DNA from: Paenibacillus sp. FSL R7-0337
Lineage (GTDB): Bacteria > Bacillota > Bacilli > Paenibacillales > Paenibacillaceae
Direction: 5' to 3'
Length of the DNA: 64,000 nt
Assembly: GCF_037969875.1 (NCBI RefSeq)
Contig: NZ_CP150218.1
Span: forward strand, 2,728,001-2,792,000
The position numbers and the translations under genes were made by a program. Of this stretch, positions 7,399-16,717 are shown in pieces (the first letter of the stretch is position 1; the number at the start of each line of letters is the position of its first letter). A model generated the notes under the pieces. The model was not told where the DNA came from, did not search any database, and worked only from the letters and a program-made list of their open reading frames with translations.

Positions 7399-9216
7399 AT
7401 GAAGATCACGGTTATACATGGCCCTTGGCGGCAGATCAGGGCAGCGCTGCTGCTCCTCTGCCTGCTTGTGCTGCTGCCCGGCGCGCCGGCTTCTGCGTCA
7501 GGCGCGCCGCTGGATGAGCTGCTGCCGCCTGTAGGCAGCGCGCTGGTCGAGGCCGGCCAGAGCCGCTGGGAAGCGGCGGCGGCCGATGTCGATTCGTTCG
7601 CGGCGCTGTGGCGCAGCGCGAACGGGAGCACGCCGGACCCGGCACTCGCCGGTCCGGCTGCTGAGGTGGACGCCGCGCTGGCCGCTGCGGCGGAAGCTTT
7701 GGCGGGCGGCGGCGGAGCGCCCGCCAAGGCAGCCTTGTCCACGCTCGCCCGCAGCGTGGACGCGTTCGTCACCGCCGCCGCAGGCGAAGGCGGCGGTGAC
7801 ACGGGCGCCGCCGGACGCGCAGCGGCGGCGAAGCTGCTGCCCGCGGCGGAGCGCACGCGGGATGCGGCGCGCAGCGCCGACTGGGCCGCGGCGGCGGAAG
7901 CCTACCGCGCCGTGGTGAACGGCTGGACGCCGGCGGAACGCGGCATCCGGGCGGACAATCCCGCCGTCTACGGCTTGCTGGAGACGAAGATGAGCCTGCT
8001 GCGCATTGCGCTGCAGGCAGAGCCGGTCCGCGGAGAGGCCGCGCAGGCGGAAGCGGAAGCGCTGGTGACGCTCCTGTCCGGCTACAGCGAAGGTAAAGCC
8101 GTCGATACCGGTGGCGCGCCAGCGGAGCCAGCTTCCATTGAAGGGCTGATCCGCTATCTGAAGCAAGCTTCCGCCGCCGCCCAGGCCGGCGACAGCGCAG
8201 CAGCCGCTGATATCATGGAACAGCTCATCGCTGCCTGGCCTTCGGCCGAAGGCCAGGTCCAATTGGCCTCACCCAAGGTCTATGCCAGCGTTGAGAACGA
8301 GAGCACCGCCGTCACCGGGTATCTGCTCTCCAGTCCTCCAAAGCTGGACCAAGCTCTATCGCTTATGGACACGATGCTCTCTGAGCTGACGCCGCTGACG
8401 GGGGAACAGACTTATACCGCATGGGATGCGGCACTCATTCTGCTACGGGAGGGGCTGGAGGCGATTCTAGTACTCGCCGCCCTACTTGCCTATCTGCGCC
8501 GTGAAGCAGTACCGGCGGCACGCCGCTGGGTATGGTCCGGCGCGGCGGCAGGTCTCGCTGCAAGCATCGGCCTCGCCGTATTGCTGACCTATTCCCTCTC
8601 TCAAGCCGCCTCTGGCGGCGCACGCGAGCTGATCGAAGGGATCGCCGGCCTCGTGGCCGTGATCATGATGCTCACCGTCGGCCGTTGGCTGCACGGCAAA
8701 TCCAGCACGGCGGCCTGGAATAAATATGTAGACCGCCAGATGCAGGGTGCCCTGGCCAAGGGCAATCTGTGGTACCTGTTCTTCATCGCTGCGCTGGCCA
8801 TTTTGCGCGAAGGGGCGGAGACTACGATTTTTTACGCAGGGATGGCCCCGGCCATCGATACCTCTCAGCTGCTGCTCGGGATTGGCAGTGCTCTTATAGT
8901 CCTGATCATTCTCGGCTATGCCATGATTGCACTGAGCGCCAGATTGCCTGTTGTTGCCTTCTTCCGCGTCGCTACAGCACTGATCTACTATTTGGTGTTC
9001 CGCTTCCTCGGTGAGAGCCTTCATGCCTTACAGATCGCTGGCAAGCTGCCCGCCCATAACGGGCACAGTCTGCCTTCCATCGGCTGGCTTGGCATGTATC
9101 CGACCTGGGAGACTACCATCCCACAGCTGCTGATACTCGTCTTCATCTTATGGGAGCTGCTGCGCGGCAGACGTACTGCCAACAGGACAAAGGCTGCAAA
9201 CGGGATCACTAAGTAA
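7399..9216 (+). CDS. efeU: EfeU, FTR1-family iron permease with large extracellular domain
   Basis: The C-terminal 270 residues form a multi-pass FTR1/EfeU permease with two REGxE motifs (LREGLEAILVLAALL and LREGAETTIFYAG), which carry the iron-binding glutamates. A signal-like hydrophobic N-terminus is followed by about 300 residues of Ala-rich helical extracellular domain. The start used here is ATG 7399 with AGAGGA nine bases upstream. An in-frame ATG at 7369, overlapping the efeB stop, is the alternative and adds ten residues. The bases coding for the Ala-rich domain (7540-8000) are unusually GC-rich. The last gene of the operon, it ends at a strong terminator. Confidence 0.9.
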   Translation: MKITVIHGPWRQIRAALLLLCLLVLLPGAPASASGAPLDELLPPVGSALVEAGQSRWEAAAADVDSFAALWRSANGSTPDPALAGPAAEVDAALAAAAEALAGGGGAPAKAALSTLARSVDAFVTAAAGEGGGDTGAAGRAAAAKLLPAAERTRDAARSADWAAAAEAYRAVVNGWTPAERGIRADNPAVYGLLETKMSLLRIALQAEPVRGEAAQAEAEALVTLLSGYSEGKAVDTGGAPAEPASIEGLIRYLKQASAAAQAGDSAAAADIMEQLIAAWPSAEGQVQLASPKVYASVENESTAVTGYLLSSPPKLDQALSLMDTMLSELTPLTGEQTYTAWDAALILLREGLEAILVLAALLAYLRREAVPAARRWVWSGAAAGLAASIGLAVLLTYSLSQAASGGARELIEGIAGLVAVIMMLTVGRWLHGKSSTAAWNKYVDRQMQGALAKGNLWYLFFIAALAILREGAETTIFYAGMAPAIDTSQLLLGIGSALIVLIILGYAMIALSARLPVVAFFRVATALIYYLVFRFLGESLHALQIAGKLPAHNGHSLPSIGWLGMYPTWETTIPQLLILVFILWELLRGRRTANRTKAANGITK

Positions 9217-9232
9217 ACATACTAATTATGTA

Positions 9233-9282
9233 AAAGCTGCAATCTGTGCGTGTGCCTTCAAACATGCAGATTGCAGCTTTTT
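9233..9282 (+). terminator. Strong terminator of the efe operon
   Basis: A 14-base-pair stem (AAAGCTGCAATCTG and its complement) surrounds a loop of about 20 bases and is followed by a run of T. It lies just after efeU. Confidence 0.9.
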
Positions 9283-9341
9283 GTATCTCCTGCCACTTGG
9301 TTGGCTATATTCCCCTCCGCCAATGCATGAAGCAGAAATGA

Positions 9342-9530
9342 ATAGATGGAAAAACGTCACTTACTAAAAGAGTAGAATACTTTTTATGGAGGATAGATGG
9401 AAAAACAGCATTTAATTTTTACTCAATGAGCTTAAAGTGGAATATGAGCAAAATTAAGCAGCAAAAATCCAATTATTTTCCACAACAAACTGAATTACGA
9501 GTTAATAAGTAACGAAAATCCAACTGTTTC
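9342..9530. repeat. Degenerate intergenic repeat with 51-bp spacing
   Basis: ATAGATGGAAAAAC occurs at 9342 and again at 9393. AAAATCCAA occurs at 9464 and at 9515. Both pairs are exactly 51 bases apart. The region between efeU and the RpiR-type gene (9283-9825) is AT-rich and holds no convincing gene. Confidence 0.55.
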
Positions 9531-9825
9531 CTCTTACAATAATCCTTCCATCCTCCCCCCTACCACAAATCCACCACCTCCATCTCCTTAATTCTGCCCC
9601 AGACCAGCCTTAAACCAAACTGCCTATTGCAACCTTCCGCAATTTGTTTTATCCTGATTATGAAAATAATTTTCTTAATAAACACAAATATTATGTAAAA
9701 TAATTTCAAATGCAACTTAGGTCAAAACTTAACCTGTCCATTTCCGCATGTCCATTTCTACATTTTCATTCGGGTAAGTAGAGAAAGCTACATGAATCTG
9801 ATTCTATAGAAAAGAAGGTGAGCGC

Positions 9826-10704
9826 TTGTCTCCCATTCTGCATGCTCTGGAGCATGACAATTCCAAGCTGTCGCAAATGGAACGCAAGCTGGCTGAGCGC
9901 ATTCTGGCCTCGCCCGGGGAAATTGTCCATATGGGCATCACGGAGCTGGCGGAGGAATGCGGCATCAGCACGGCGACGATTACGCGGTTCTGCAAAGCGC
10001 TGCACTTCAAGGGTTACCCTGATTTCAAGCTCAAGCTGGCAGCTGAGCTGGCGCATAGCGACGGCTCGCCGGAGACCGGCAGCTCCTCTTATCAGGACAT
10101 CGTGGCCGGCAATCCGCTGCAATTCATTGTAGAGGCCATGCAGGCCAACCACCTGGCCTCGATCCGGGACACCACCTCGCTGCTGGATCTGGGCCGGCTG
10201 CAGCAGGTCATTGATCTGCTGTGCCGGGCGCGGCGGGTCGATCTGTACGGGATGGCGACCTCATCCATCGTAGCCCAGGATTTCTATCAGAAGCTGATCC
10301 GCATCGGCGTGAACTGCACCGCTTTTGCCGATTCCCATATGCAGATTACTTCCGCTTCCTCACTCTCTTCCGGCGATGTGGCCTTCGCAGTCTCTTATTC
10401 GGGGGAGACCCCGGAGACGGTGGATGCCTTAACCTGTGCAGCCGCAAGCGGCGCAGCTACGGTGTCGTTAACCTCCTACGGAAGCAGTACTCTGGCTACA
10501 CTCGCTGACATTCCGCTGTTCTCCTCGTCTCTTGAGCAGGGCATGCGGCGCGGCGATATGGCTTCACGGATCGCACAGCTGCATATTATCGATATTCTGT
10601 TCACCGGCATGGTCAGTACCCGGTTTGGAGATTTCATCCCAAGGCTTGAGCAATCTTACCGGAACGTCCAACATTACCGTCATAAACGGGGAGGTCAAAT
10701 CTAA
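9826..10704 (+). CDS. RpiR/MurR-family regulator with SIS domain
   Basis: The 292-residue protein has an N-terminal RpiR helix-turn-helix (GITELAEECGISTATITRFCKAL, read in two parts around residues 38-60). A C-terminal sugar isomerase (SIS) domain follows, with VDLYGMATSS and the phosphosugar loop SYSGETPETV. The start is TTG with AGAAGGTGA just upstream. It shares its stop/start base with nagB, so it almost certainly controls the nag genes, with an amino sugar phosphate as the probable ligand. That ligand is inferred from context. Confidence 0.88.
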   Translation: MSPILHALEHDNSKLSQMERKLAERILASPGEIVHMGITELAEECGISTATITRFCKALHFKGYPDFKLKLAAELAHSDGSPETGSSSYQDIVAGNPLQFIVEAMQANHLASIRDTTSLLDLGRLQQVIDLLCRARRVDLYGMATSSIVAQDFYQKLIRIGVNCTAFADSHMQITSASSLSSGDVAFAVSYSGETPETVDALTCAAASGAATVSLTSYGSSTLATLADIPLFSSSLEQGMRRGDMASRIAQLHIIDILFTGMVSTRFGDFIPRLEQSYRNVQHYRHKRGGQI

Positions 10705-11432
10705 TGAATATTTTGAAATTTCAGCATGAAGAAGATTTCGCAGCCACAGGAGCTAACCTGATCGCCAGTCTGCTGCAGAGCAATCCCAGAGCCGTTCTCG
10801 GGCTGGCTACCGGAAGCTCCCCTGTCGGGGTATATGAGAAGCTGGTAGAAATGCACCGCAAGGGCAATGTCAGCTTCGCCAAAGCCTCATCCTACAACCT
10901 GGACGAATATGTCGGACTGCCTGTGGATCATCCGCAGAGCTACCGGAGCTTCATGAATGAGCATCTGTTCAATCACGTTGATATCGACCCGGCCCGCACT
11001 CATGTGCCTAACGGAAATGCTCCAGACCTTGCGGCCGAATGCCGTGCGTATGACAAGTTGCTGGAGGATAACGGTCCGGCGGATCTGCAGATCCTCGGCA
11101 TCGGCAGCAACGGCCATATCGGCTTCAACGAGCCGGATGCCAGCCTGAGCAGCGGAACGCATGTGGTCGATCTGCTGGAAGAGACCCTGGAAGCCAATGC
11201 CCGCTTCTTCGACCGTGTAGAGGATGTGCCGCGTCAGGCGGTAACGATGGGCATCGGCGGTATTCTCAAGGCGAAGCAGATTGTACTGCTTGTCCGCGGG
11301 GAAGAGAAGGCGGAAGCGGTTAAAAATGCGCTGGAGGGCCCTATCACTACCCAGTGCCCCGCTTCGCTGCTGCAGAGCCATCCGAATGTGGTCGTCCTGC
11401 TGGATGAAGGTGCCGCCAAATGGCTGAAATAA
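10704..11432 (+). CDS. nagB: Glucosamine-6-phosphate deaminase
   Basis: The 242-residue protein converts glucosamine-6-phosphate to fructose-6-phosphate and ammonia. It shows the NagB landmarks LGLATGSSPVGVYEKLV, NLDEYVGL (catalytic Asp) and LGIGSNGHIGFNEPD (catalytic His and Glu), and has the usual length for the Bacillus enzyme. The ATG overlaps the stop of the RpiR-type gene by one base and follows GGGGAGGT. Its last 13 bases overlap nagA, which implies translational coupling. Confidence 0.96.
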   Translation: MNILKFQHEEDFAATGANLIASLLQSNPRAVLGLATGSSPVGVYEKLVEMHRKGNVSFAKASSYNLDEYVGLPVDHPQSYRSFMNEHLFNHVDIDPARTHVPNGNAPDLAAECRAYDKLLEDNGPADLQILGIGSNGHIGFNEPDASLSSGTHVVDLLEETLEANARFFDRVEDVPRQAVTMGIGGILKAKQIVLLVRGEEKAEAVKNALEGPITTQCPASLLQSHPNVVVLLDEGAAKWLK

Positions 11433-12613
11433 ACGGTATGAGCGGAGAACTGTTGTACGGTAAGGTGTTGACTCCTGATGGAATCATCGAGCAGGGTGTA
11501 ATTGCCGTAGCAGAAGGCTTGATTCAATATGCAGGAGAAGCCGCTTGGCTGCCCGCAGCTTATGAGGGCTGGCAGACAGTCACCCGTGAGCCGCAAGGTC
11601 TGCTGATCCCCGGATTCGTCGATGTGCATGTACACGGCGGAGCCGGACATGACTTCATGTACAGCGATGCAGATGCTCTTGACACCATCACACGGTTCCA
11701 TGCCTCACACGGGACGACCTCGATGCTTGCTACAACCATGACAGCTGCCAAGGCAGACATCGATCAGGTGCTGGCTGAGGTAGATGCTTATCGCACGCGT
11801 GAAGGCGGCATGCCCTTTGCAAGGCTGGCAGGTGTACATCTGGAGGGACCTTTCATTAGCGTAAGATGGCCTGGAGCGCAGAATCCTGAGCACATTGTTC
11901 CGGCTAATATAGAATGGCTGGAGGAATGGGAGGACAAGTATCCGGGAATGATCCGTCAGGTCACCCTGGCTCCCGAGCGCGAAGCTGCTCTGGAAGCTAT
12001 CCAGTGGCTGCGCAAGCATGGCATTACGGCTGCACTCGGCCACACAGATGCTACATTCGAGCAGGTGATTACCGCTGCCGATGCGGGACTGAACCAGGCG
12101 GTGCACATGTTCAATGCCATGACGCCGCTGCATCACCGCAAGCCGGGAACGGCCGGTGCCGTCCTGTTCGATCCCCGGATCAGAGCCGAGGTCATTGCCG
12201 ACGGAATCCATGTTCATCCGGCAGCCATCAGCCTCATTACCCGGCTCAAGAACAATCATAATCTGCTGCTGATCACAGATGCCATGTCAGCGACGGGACT
12301 CAGCGACGGAGAATATGCCATCGGTGATCTGCCTGTGATCGTCAGAGACGGCATAGCCACGCTGAAGGAGCATCCTGAAGCTCTGGCCGGCAGCACACTG
12401 ACCATGATTAGCGGGTTCCGTTATCTGGTTCAGGAGGTCGGTCTCAGCCTGCTCGAAGCCTCACAGGCTGCCAGCCTTAATCCGGCGCTGTCACTAGGCC
12501 TGCAGCGGTCTATCGGAACGCTTGAGGCAGGGAAGCGCGGCGATATTCTGCAGCTGAACCAAGACCTGAACCTGCGCGGCGTATGGATCGGCGGACGCAA
12601 GCTGAAGGCCTAA
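11420..12613 (+). CDS. nagA: N-acetylglucosamine-6-phosphate deacetylase
   Basis: The 397-residue amidohydrolase removes the acetyl group from N-acetylglucosamine-6-phosphate to feed NagB. Visible motifs are GFVDVHVHGGAGHDFM, VHLEGPFIS (metal-binding Glu), ALGHTDATFEQ, HMFNAMTPLHHR and LITDAMSATG. The ATG lies inside the end of nagB with GAAGG ten bases upstream. The usual Pro-Lys run after EGPFI is replaced by SVRWPGAQNPEH, which is a mild deviation. It is the last gene of the operon and is followed by a strong terminator. Confidence 0.95.
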   Translation: MAEINGMSGELLYGKVLTPDGIIEQGVIAVAEGLIQYAGEAAWLPAAYEGWQTVTREPQGLLIPGFVDVHVHGGAGHDFMYSDADALDTITRFHASHGTTSMLATTMTAAKADIDQVLAEVDAYRTREGGMPFARLAGVHLEGPFISVRWPGAQNPEHIVPANIEWLEEWEDKYPGMIRQVTLAPEREAALEAIQWLRKHGITAALGHTDATFEQVITAADAGLNQAVHMFNAMTPLHHRKPGTAGAVLFDPRIRAEVIADGIHVHPAAISLITRLKNNHNLLLITDAMSATGLSDGEYAIGDLPVIVRDGIATLKEHPEALAGSTLTMISGFRYLVQEVGLSLLEASQAASLNPALSLGLQRSIGTLEAGKRGDILQLNQDLNLRGVWIGGRKLKA

Positions 12614-12656
12614 ATACAGGCAGTAAGACGCAGCTTCGTATTCCTATAAACGCAGG

Positions 12657-12704
12657 CAATGCAGCCCTCTCACCCGGCTTTCCGGGTAAGAGGGCTGCAT
12701 TGTT
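12657..12704. terminator. Long hairpin terminator between nagA and the YhcN-like gene
   Basis: A stem of about 20 base pairs (arm GCAGCCCTCT then ACCCGG) has a CTTT loop and is followed by TTGTTT on the plus strand. The two genes converge here, so it may serve both. Confidence 0.8.
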
Positions 12705-12819
12705 TGCGTTTGTCTTCATTCACTTGTGCCCGTCTATGCCCATCTGTGCCCGTCATTTGAATAAGCCTCATATCCCTCTGGAATACTATCTTCATTCAAG
12801 GCACTATGCAGTAGGCTGC

Positions 12820-13563
12820 TCACTGTCCGCTGCGCGCAGGGAAAATCCGTTCCGCCATGATACGGAATTCATTCGCGAAGCCTCTGAGCGGATGTCCGGC
12901 ACGGAATTCCCGGGCATAATAATCGGCCCGTTCCACGAAATCCGGGTTCGCCGAGACATACACATTGCTGACGTATGTGTTGCCTTTTTTAACCTCTGCA
13001 GCGATTTTATTCTTGATCTCCCCGGGAAGATTGTCTTTATCCTCCCCCATATTGCTTCTGGACATAATCCCGTTATTGCCGTTCCCCGGATAATCTCCGG
13101 GAGTCGCCATACCTGTACCGCCAACGGTTCCGGTGCCTGTCAGACTCCCTGGAATGCCCGCCATGGAGCCGCCTGTCCCTGTCATCCCGGGAACACCCGC
13201 AGCAGTTCCTCTTCCGGTAGCTTTCTCGCGGGTGGTACTCGTGGTGTGAACCCCGCCCGAAGCATGCTCGAGCATTACAGCGACATAAGCGCTTCGGCCG
13301 ACCATGATAACGTTAGCCGAACGAACTTCCGGCATGGCCGCTACACGGTCAGCCAATTCCTTGCTTACCTCCATGCTGCCGAAGTCATCGTCACGCATTC
13401 CGTCCCGTGCGGAGTTCACGTGGATTCGCCCGTCAGTCCCCCTTACACTTTTCGTCTGCATATTGCCATTATCTGCCGAATGGCCGGCACTGCAGCCGGT
13501 CATACTTAAGACGCCGGCCAGCAAGGCAGCAGACACGGACAAGCCGAATTTCGATCGCAACAT
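12820..13563 (-). CDS. YhcN/YlaJ-family sporulation lipoprotein
   Basis: The 247-residue protein starts at ATG 13563 after GGGAG. It has a lipoprotein signal with lipobox SMTGC near residue 24. The family signature follows: RIHVNSARDG, then ELADRVAAMPEVRSANVIMVGRSAYVAV (read in two parts), and a C-terminal IKNKIAAEVKK with VSNVYVSANPDFVERA. A Gly/Thr/Met-rich low-complexity insert of about 60 residues (rich in GTGG and PGMTGT) splits the domain. YhcN-like proteins are found in the inner spore membrane and affect germination or outgrowth. It is transcribed alone toward the nag terminator. Confidence 0.85.
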   Translation of the reverse strand: MLRSKFGLSVSAALLAGVLSMTGCSAGHSADNGNMQTKSVRGTDGRIHVNSARDGMRDDDFGSMEVSKELADRVAAMPEVRSANVIMVGRSAYVAVMLEHASGGVHTTSTTREKATGRGTAAGVPGMTGTGGSMAGIPGSLTGTGTVGGTGMATPGDYPGNGNNGIMSRSNMGEDKDNLPGEIKNKIAAEVKKGNTYVSNVYVSANPDFVERADYYAREFRAGHPLRGFANEFRIMAERIFPARSGQ

Positions 13564-13754
13564 TCCTTCATCTCCCATCACAGAATAATGTAGTGCAGCG
13601 TCACAAGACTTAGCATGGCTCCTCCGCTGCCGGGCTATCCAGAAAGGATTTGGCAATGCCGCCCCCCACAGTCACGTGTAAGAGAAATCCGGCGTATCTT
13701 ATATAACAGCAGACTGTGTTTCTCCGCAGGCAGTCCAGATCAGGAGGGGTAAGC

Positions 13755-14825
13755 TTGAGAATTCTATTTACGTTTTATGTACCTAGCGGCGGGGTGGAGA
13801 CCCTGAACAGGCTGCGGTGTGAGAGTCTTCAAAAGAACGGCATCGAATGCCATGTGCTCTATCTCATGCCGGGGTCCGGCACCCACAATAGTGTAAGCTT
13901 CCCGGTATTTATCACTTCGCAGGATGAAGATATCAGGGCTATACTGAATGCCCATCATTATGACGCCATCATTGTAACCTCAGATTATCTGCTGCTGGAA
14001 CGTCTGCGCCGGCTGGGGTATGGAGGCCTCCTGATCTACGAGTCCCAGGGTCTGGGAACACGAAGTGAAGCCCGTAATGTGATTATAGATTCTGTGCCTT
14101 ATCTGCAATCCTTCTGCAATGCCGTGCTGATTCCCCCCACCGATCATTTACTGGAGCTGTTTATCGAGATCTGCCCCTGGCTCCAGCGCTATGTCATTCC
14201 GAACCTTGTGGATGTACAAGGATTCCGGTATATCCCCGCTGAGGCGCCCGTTGATCCTGTCATTGCCTGGGTAGGTCGGCTGGAACCCAACAAGAACTGG
14301 AGCGAGTACCTGAAGATTGCCCACCATATCCGCAAAGCAAAACCTAACCTGCATCTCTGGATGTTCCATGATCCGGGCTTGGCCTCCGATGACCAGAAGG
14401 CGGCATTCAATGAAGAACTGCATGCTCTTGGTCTGAATGACCGGCTGAATGTGTTCACGAATATGCCTAACCAGATGATGCCTGTCTACTATTCATCGAT
14501 TGCCGCTTCAGGAGGCTTCCTGCTGTCCAGCTCTGTCACAGAAGGCTTCGGATATGCCGTAGCTGAGGCTGTCTGCTGCTCCTGTCCTGTACTCAGCACG
14601 GATTCCGACGGGGTCAGATCCTTCATCACCCATAATATTACGGGCAAATTCTATCCGCTTGGCAATGTGGAGGCTGCCGTGAACGAAGGACTGGAACTGA
14701 TGAATAACATCCCGCTGCGCGAAGCTATCTGCTATCAGGGCCGTCAGCATATGGTTACGCATTTCGGCTTCGATCAGTATGCGCATTCCTTCCGCGAGAT
14801 GATGAATTCCTTCTCTATCTTCTAA
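13755..14825 (+). CDS. GT4-family glycosyltransferase
   Basis: The 356-residue protein starts at TTG 13755, with AGGAGGGG seven bases upstream. It has a GT-B fold N-terminus (ILFTFYVPSGGVETLNRLR). The donor-binding half carries VIAWVGRLEPNKNWSEYL and the acidic ExxE region SVTEGFGYAVAEAVCCSCP. It should transfer a sugar from a nucleotide donor in the cytoplasm to a growing glycan. It is the only plus-strand gene of the glycan locus and converges with the long minus-strand run. The acceptor is unknown. Confidence 0.88.
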   Translation: MRILFTFYVPSGGVETLNRLRCESLQKNGIECHVLYLMPGSGTHNSVSFPVFITSQDEDIRAILNAHHYDAIIVTSDYLLLERLRRLGYGGLLIYESQGLGTRSEARNVIIDSVPYLQSFCNAVLIPPTDHLLELFIEICPWLQRYVIPNLVDVQGFRYIPAEAPVDPVIAWVGRLEPNKNWSEYLKIAHHIRKAKPNLHLWMFHDPGLASDDQKAAFNEELHALGLNDRLNVFTNMPNQMMPVYYSSIAASGGFLLSSSVTEGFGYAVAEAVCCSCPVLSTDSDGVRSFITHNITGKFYPLGNVEAAVNEGLELMNNIPLREAICYQGRQHMVTHFGFDQYAHSFREMMNSFSIF

Positions 14826-14859
14826 CTACTACAAGCTTCTCATCTCCCAGTCTTCCGGC

Positions 14860-14904
14860 AAAAAAACCTTCAACCCCAGCGCCAGCCGGGGTTGAAGGTT
14901 TCTC
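14860..14904. terminator. Bidirectional terminator closing the glycan locus
   Basis: AACCTTCAACCCC and GGGGTTGAAGGTT form a 13-base-pair perfect stem. The minus strand has a run of seven T after the stem and the plus strand has TTTCTCT. It separates two converging glycosyltransferase genes. Confidence 0.88.
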
Positions 14905-14930
14905 TGTGTATGGCATTCTGCCCTGACGCA

Positions 14931-15974
14931 TTACGTGCCTTGTCTGGACACCATCTCAAACAGCTCAGCCTGGAAGACCTGTACGCTTCTCTCCCAGGTG
15001 AAACTCAGGGAATCCTGCTCTCCCCTGGCAGCCAGATGCCGGCGAAGCTCCCCGTCGTTAATGAGCGTTACAATATCTGCAGCAAGACGGTTCTCATGAC
15101 GATACGACATCAGGCAGTTCTGCCCGTGTGCACAGTATTCGAGATTTCCTCCTGAATATACGGTAGCCAGAGCAGCACCGCAGCGCATCGCTTCCAGCCC
15201 CGGCAGTGAACCGGCATCATTGGTACTTGCGCTGACAAAAATATCCGTCTCATTGTAATGATAAGCCAATTCATCGTCATTCCCGGGTGTCCGCAGCTGA
15301 TAGCGCCCTGTATTAAGTAAGGCCTGCAACCTCCCGGAAGTGGCATATTCAGCAGGGGGAGTCATGATATAGATCTCCACCTCAGGATGAAGCCGCTTGA
15401 CCATATCGAGCTGCTGAATCAGGTATTCCTGTTCACGGTGGCCGGAGAATCCGCCTTCTGGACGCCGCATAATAGCCGAGACGATCAGCGGCTTGCCCGG
15501 ATTGTCGCGAAAATGCGTATTATGGAAATGCGGATCAACACCGACCGGAACAATCATCCCCTTAATGCCGTGATTGATCCGTATGACCTCCTGCTGCCAG
15601 CGCGACAGTACAAGCAGGTTGCGGGTAATGCCGTAGGAGGCGAACGACTGATTATTATCCGGCAGGAAATTCGGCTCATAGCATAAGGCCAGCCGGATAT
15701 GCAGCCCTTTGCCCTGAAGGCTGGCCCGTTCGGCAACCGGAACGGTTGTATAATAATTGGAGATAATGACATCCCCGTAAGGGAAATGGTCTTCTGTAAG
15801 GACCGGGGCGGGCACAGGGATAATCGGACATTTCATCTCATATTCCACAACACCTAAGCTGGGCATAAGAACAACGACCTCATGGCCTATTAAAGTCAGG
15901 GCGTTCGCAAGCTCCGCTATCATCCGCTGCGCACCGCCTCTGGATAAGGTCAGAACCGGAAAGGTCAGTCTCAA
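14931..15974 (-). CDS. GT4-family glycosyltransferase
   Basis: The 347-residue protein opens with FPVLTLSRGGAQRMIAELAN, a typical GT4 acceptor-domain start. It has NLLVLSRWQQEVI and MIVPVGVDPHFH mid-way. The C-terminal ExxE-type region is NDAGSLPGLEAMRCGAALA. It is the last gene of the minus-strand glycan run and overlaps the stop of the preceding GT2 gene by four bases. Its product probably adds a late sugar in the same glycan. Confidence 0.87.
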   Translation of the reverse strand: MRLTFPVLTLSRGGAQRMIAELANALTLIGHEVVVLMPSLGVVEYEMKCPIIPVPAPVLTEDHFPYGDVIISNYYTTVPVAERASLQGKGLHIRLALCYEPNFLPDNNQSFASYGITRNLLVLSRWQQEVIRINHGIKGMIVPVGVDPHFHNTHFRDNPGKPLIVSAIMRRPEGGFSGHREQEYLIQQLDMVKRLHPEVEIYIMTPPAEYATSGRLQALLNTGRYQLRTPGNDDELAYHYNETDIFVSASTNDAGSLPGLEAMRCGAALATVYSGGNLEYCAHGQNCLMSYRHENRLAADIVTLINDGELRRHLAARGEQDSLSFTWERSVQVFQAELFEMVSRQGT

Positions 15975-16693
15975 TTCCTTCTCTCCTTTCTCAGCAGCTT
16001 CGTCAATTTCCCCCTGTGCATGGACTGAACCATGGCAATTTCCCGGTTCTGCGCCTCGCTGTGCAGGACCGAGCCCATCTCATTATGGACGCGGTAATCC
16101 AGCAGCGGCTCTTCTATATAAGACCACTCATAATGAGGCAGAATCCGCAGCCACATATCATAATCCTGTGTATACAGGAGCTTCTCATTAAACATACCAA
16201 CCCTGGAGAGAACCTCCATATCTAACAGCACCGTGCTGCCGTTCACCGGACAGCCGGACATCATGGTCTGTATGAGGGCCGGCCTGCGCAAGGACGGCAT
16301 TCGGACTATATCGGAGAACCGCTGCCCGTGCTCATTAATATAGTAGTAAGCCGTATGATTGAAGGAGGTGCCCGAATTGCGGATAGCTTCTATCTGCCGT
16401 CTGATTTTATCGGGATGAAACAGATCGTCCGCGCTTAACCAGGCAAAATAAGCTCCGCTTGCCACCTCGATTCCCTTATTGAGGGCCGAGCCGGTCCCTC
16501 CATTGGTCTTGCGGACATACACAATCCGGCTTCTATAGGCGTCTAGCTTCTCTGTATGGAGCGTTGAACCGTCATCCACCACGATCAGCTCAATATCCGT
16601 GTAGCTCTGGGCCAGCACGCTTTCGACCGCCAGATGTACGTAAGGACAATTATAGAACGGAATTACCACCGAGACCTTGGTCTTCTGATTCAT
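15971..16693 (-). CDS. GT2-family glycosyltransferase
   Basis: The start at ATG 16693 follows GGAGGAGG and gives 240 residues. The GT-A motifs are plain: VSVVIPFYNCPYVHLAVESV, IVVDDGSTLH, the DXD-like LSADDLF, and YTQDYDMWLRI as the catalytic-base region. It is a close relative of the GT2 at 17365-18081, which shares PFYNCPY, DDGSTLHAE/T and the C-terminal YDxWxR layout, so the pair probably arose by duplication. It overlaps the next GT4 gene by four bases. Confidence 0.9.
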   Translation of the reverse strand: MNQKTKVSVVIPFYNCPYVHLAVESVLAQSYTDIELIVVDDGSTLHTEKLDAYRSRIVYVRKTNGGTGSALNKGIEVASGAYFAWLSADDLFHPDKIRRQIEAIRNSGTSFNHTAYYYINEHGQRFSDIVRMPSLRRPALIQTMMSGCPVNGSTVLLDMEVLSRVGMFNEKLLYTQDYDMWLRILPHYEWSYIEEPLLDYRVHNEMGSVLHSEAQNREIAMVQSMHRGKLTKLLRKERRN

Positions 16694-16717
16694 GCCCCGG
16701 CCTCCTCCCTGAGTCAT

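Noticed and set aside
7498-8262. Minus-strand frames of up to 254 residues opposite efeU
   Set aside because: High GC content removes stops in all frames here. The plus frame has the signal peptide and REGxE motifs.
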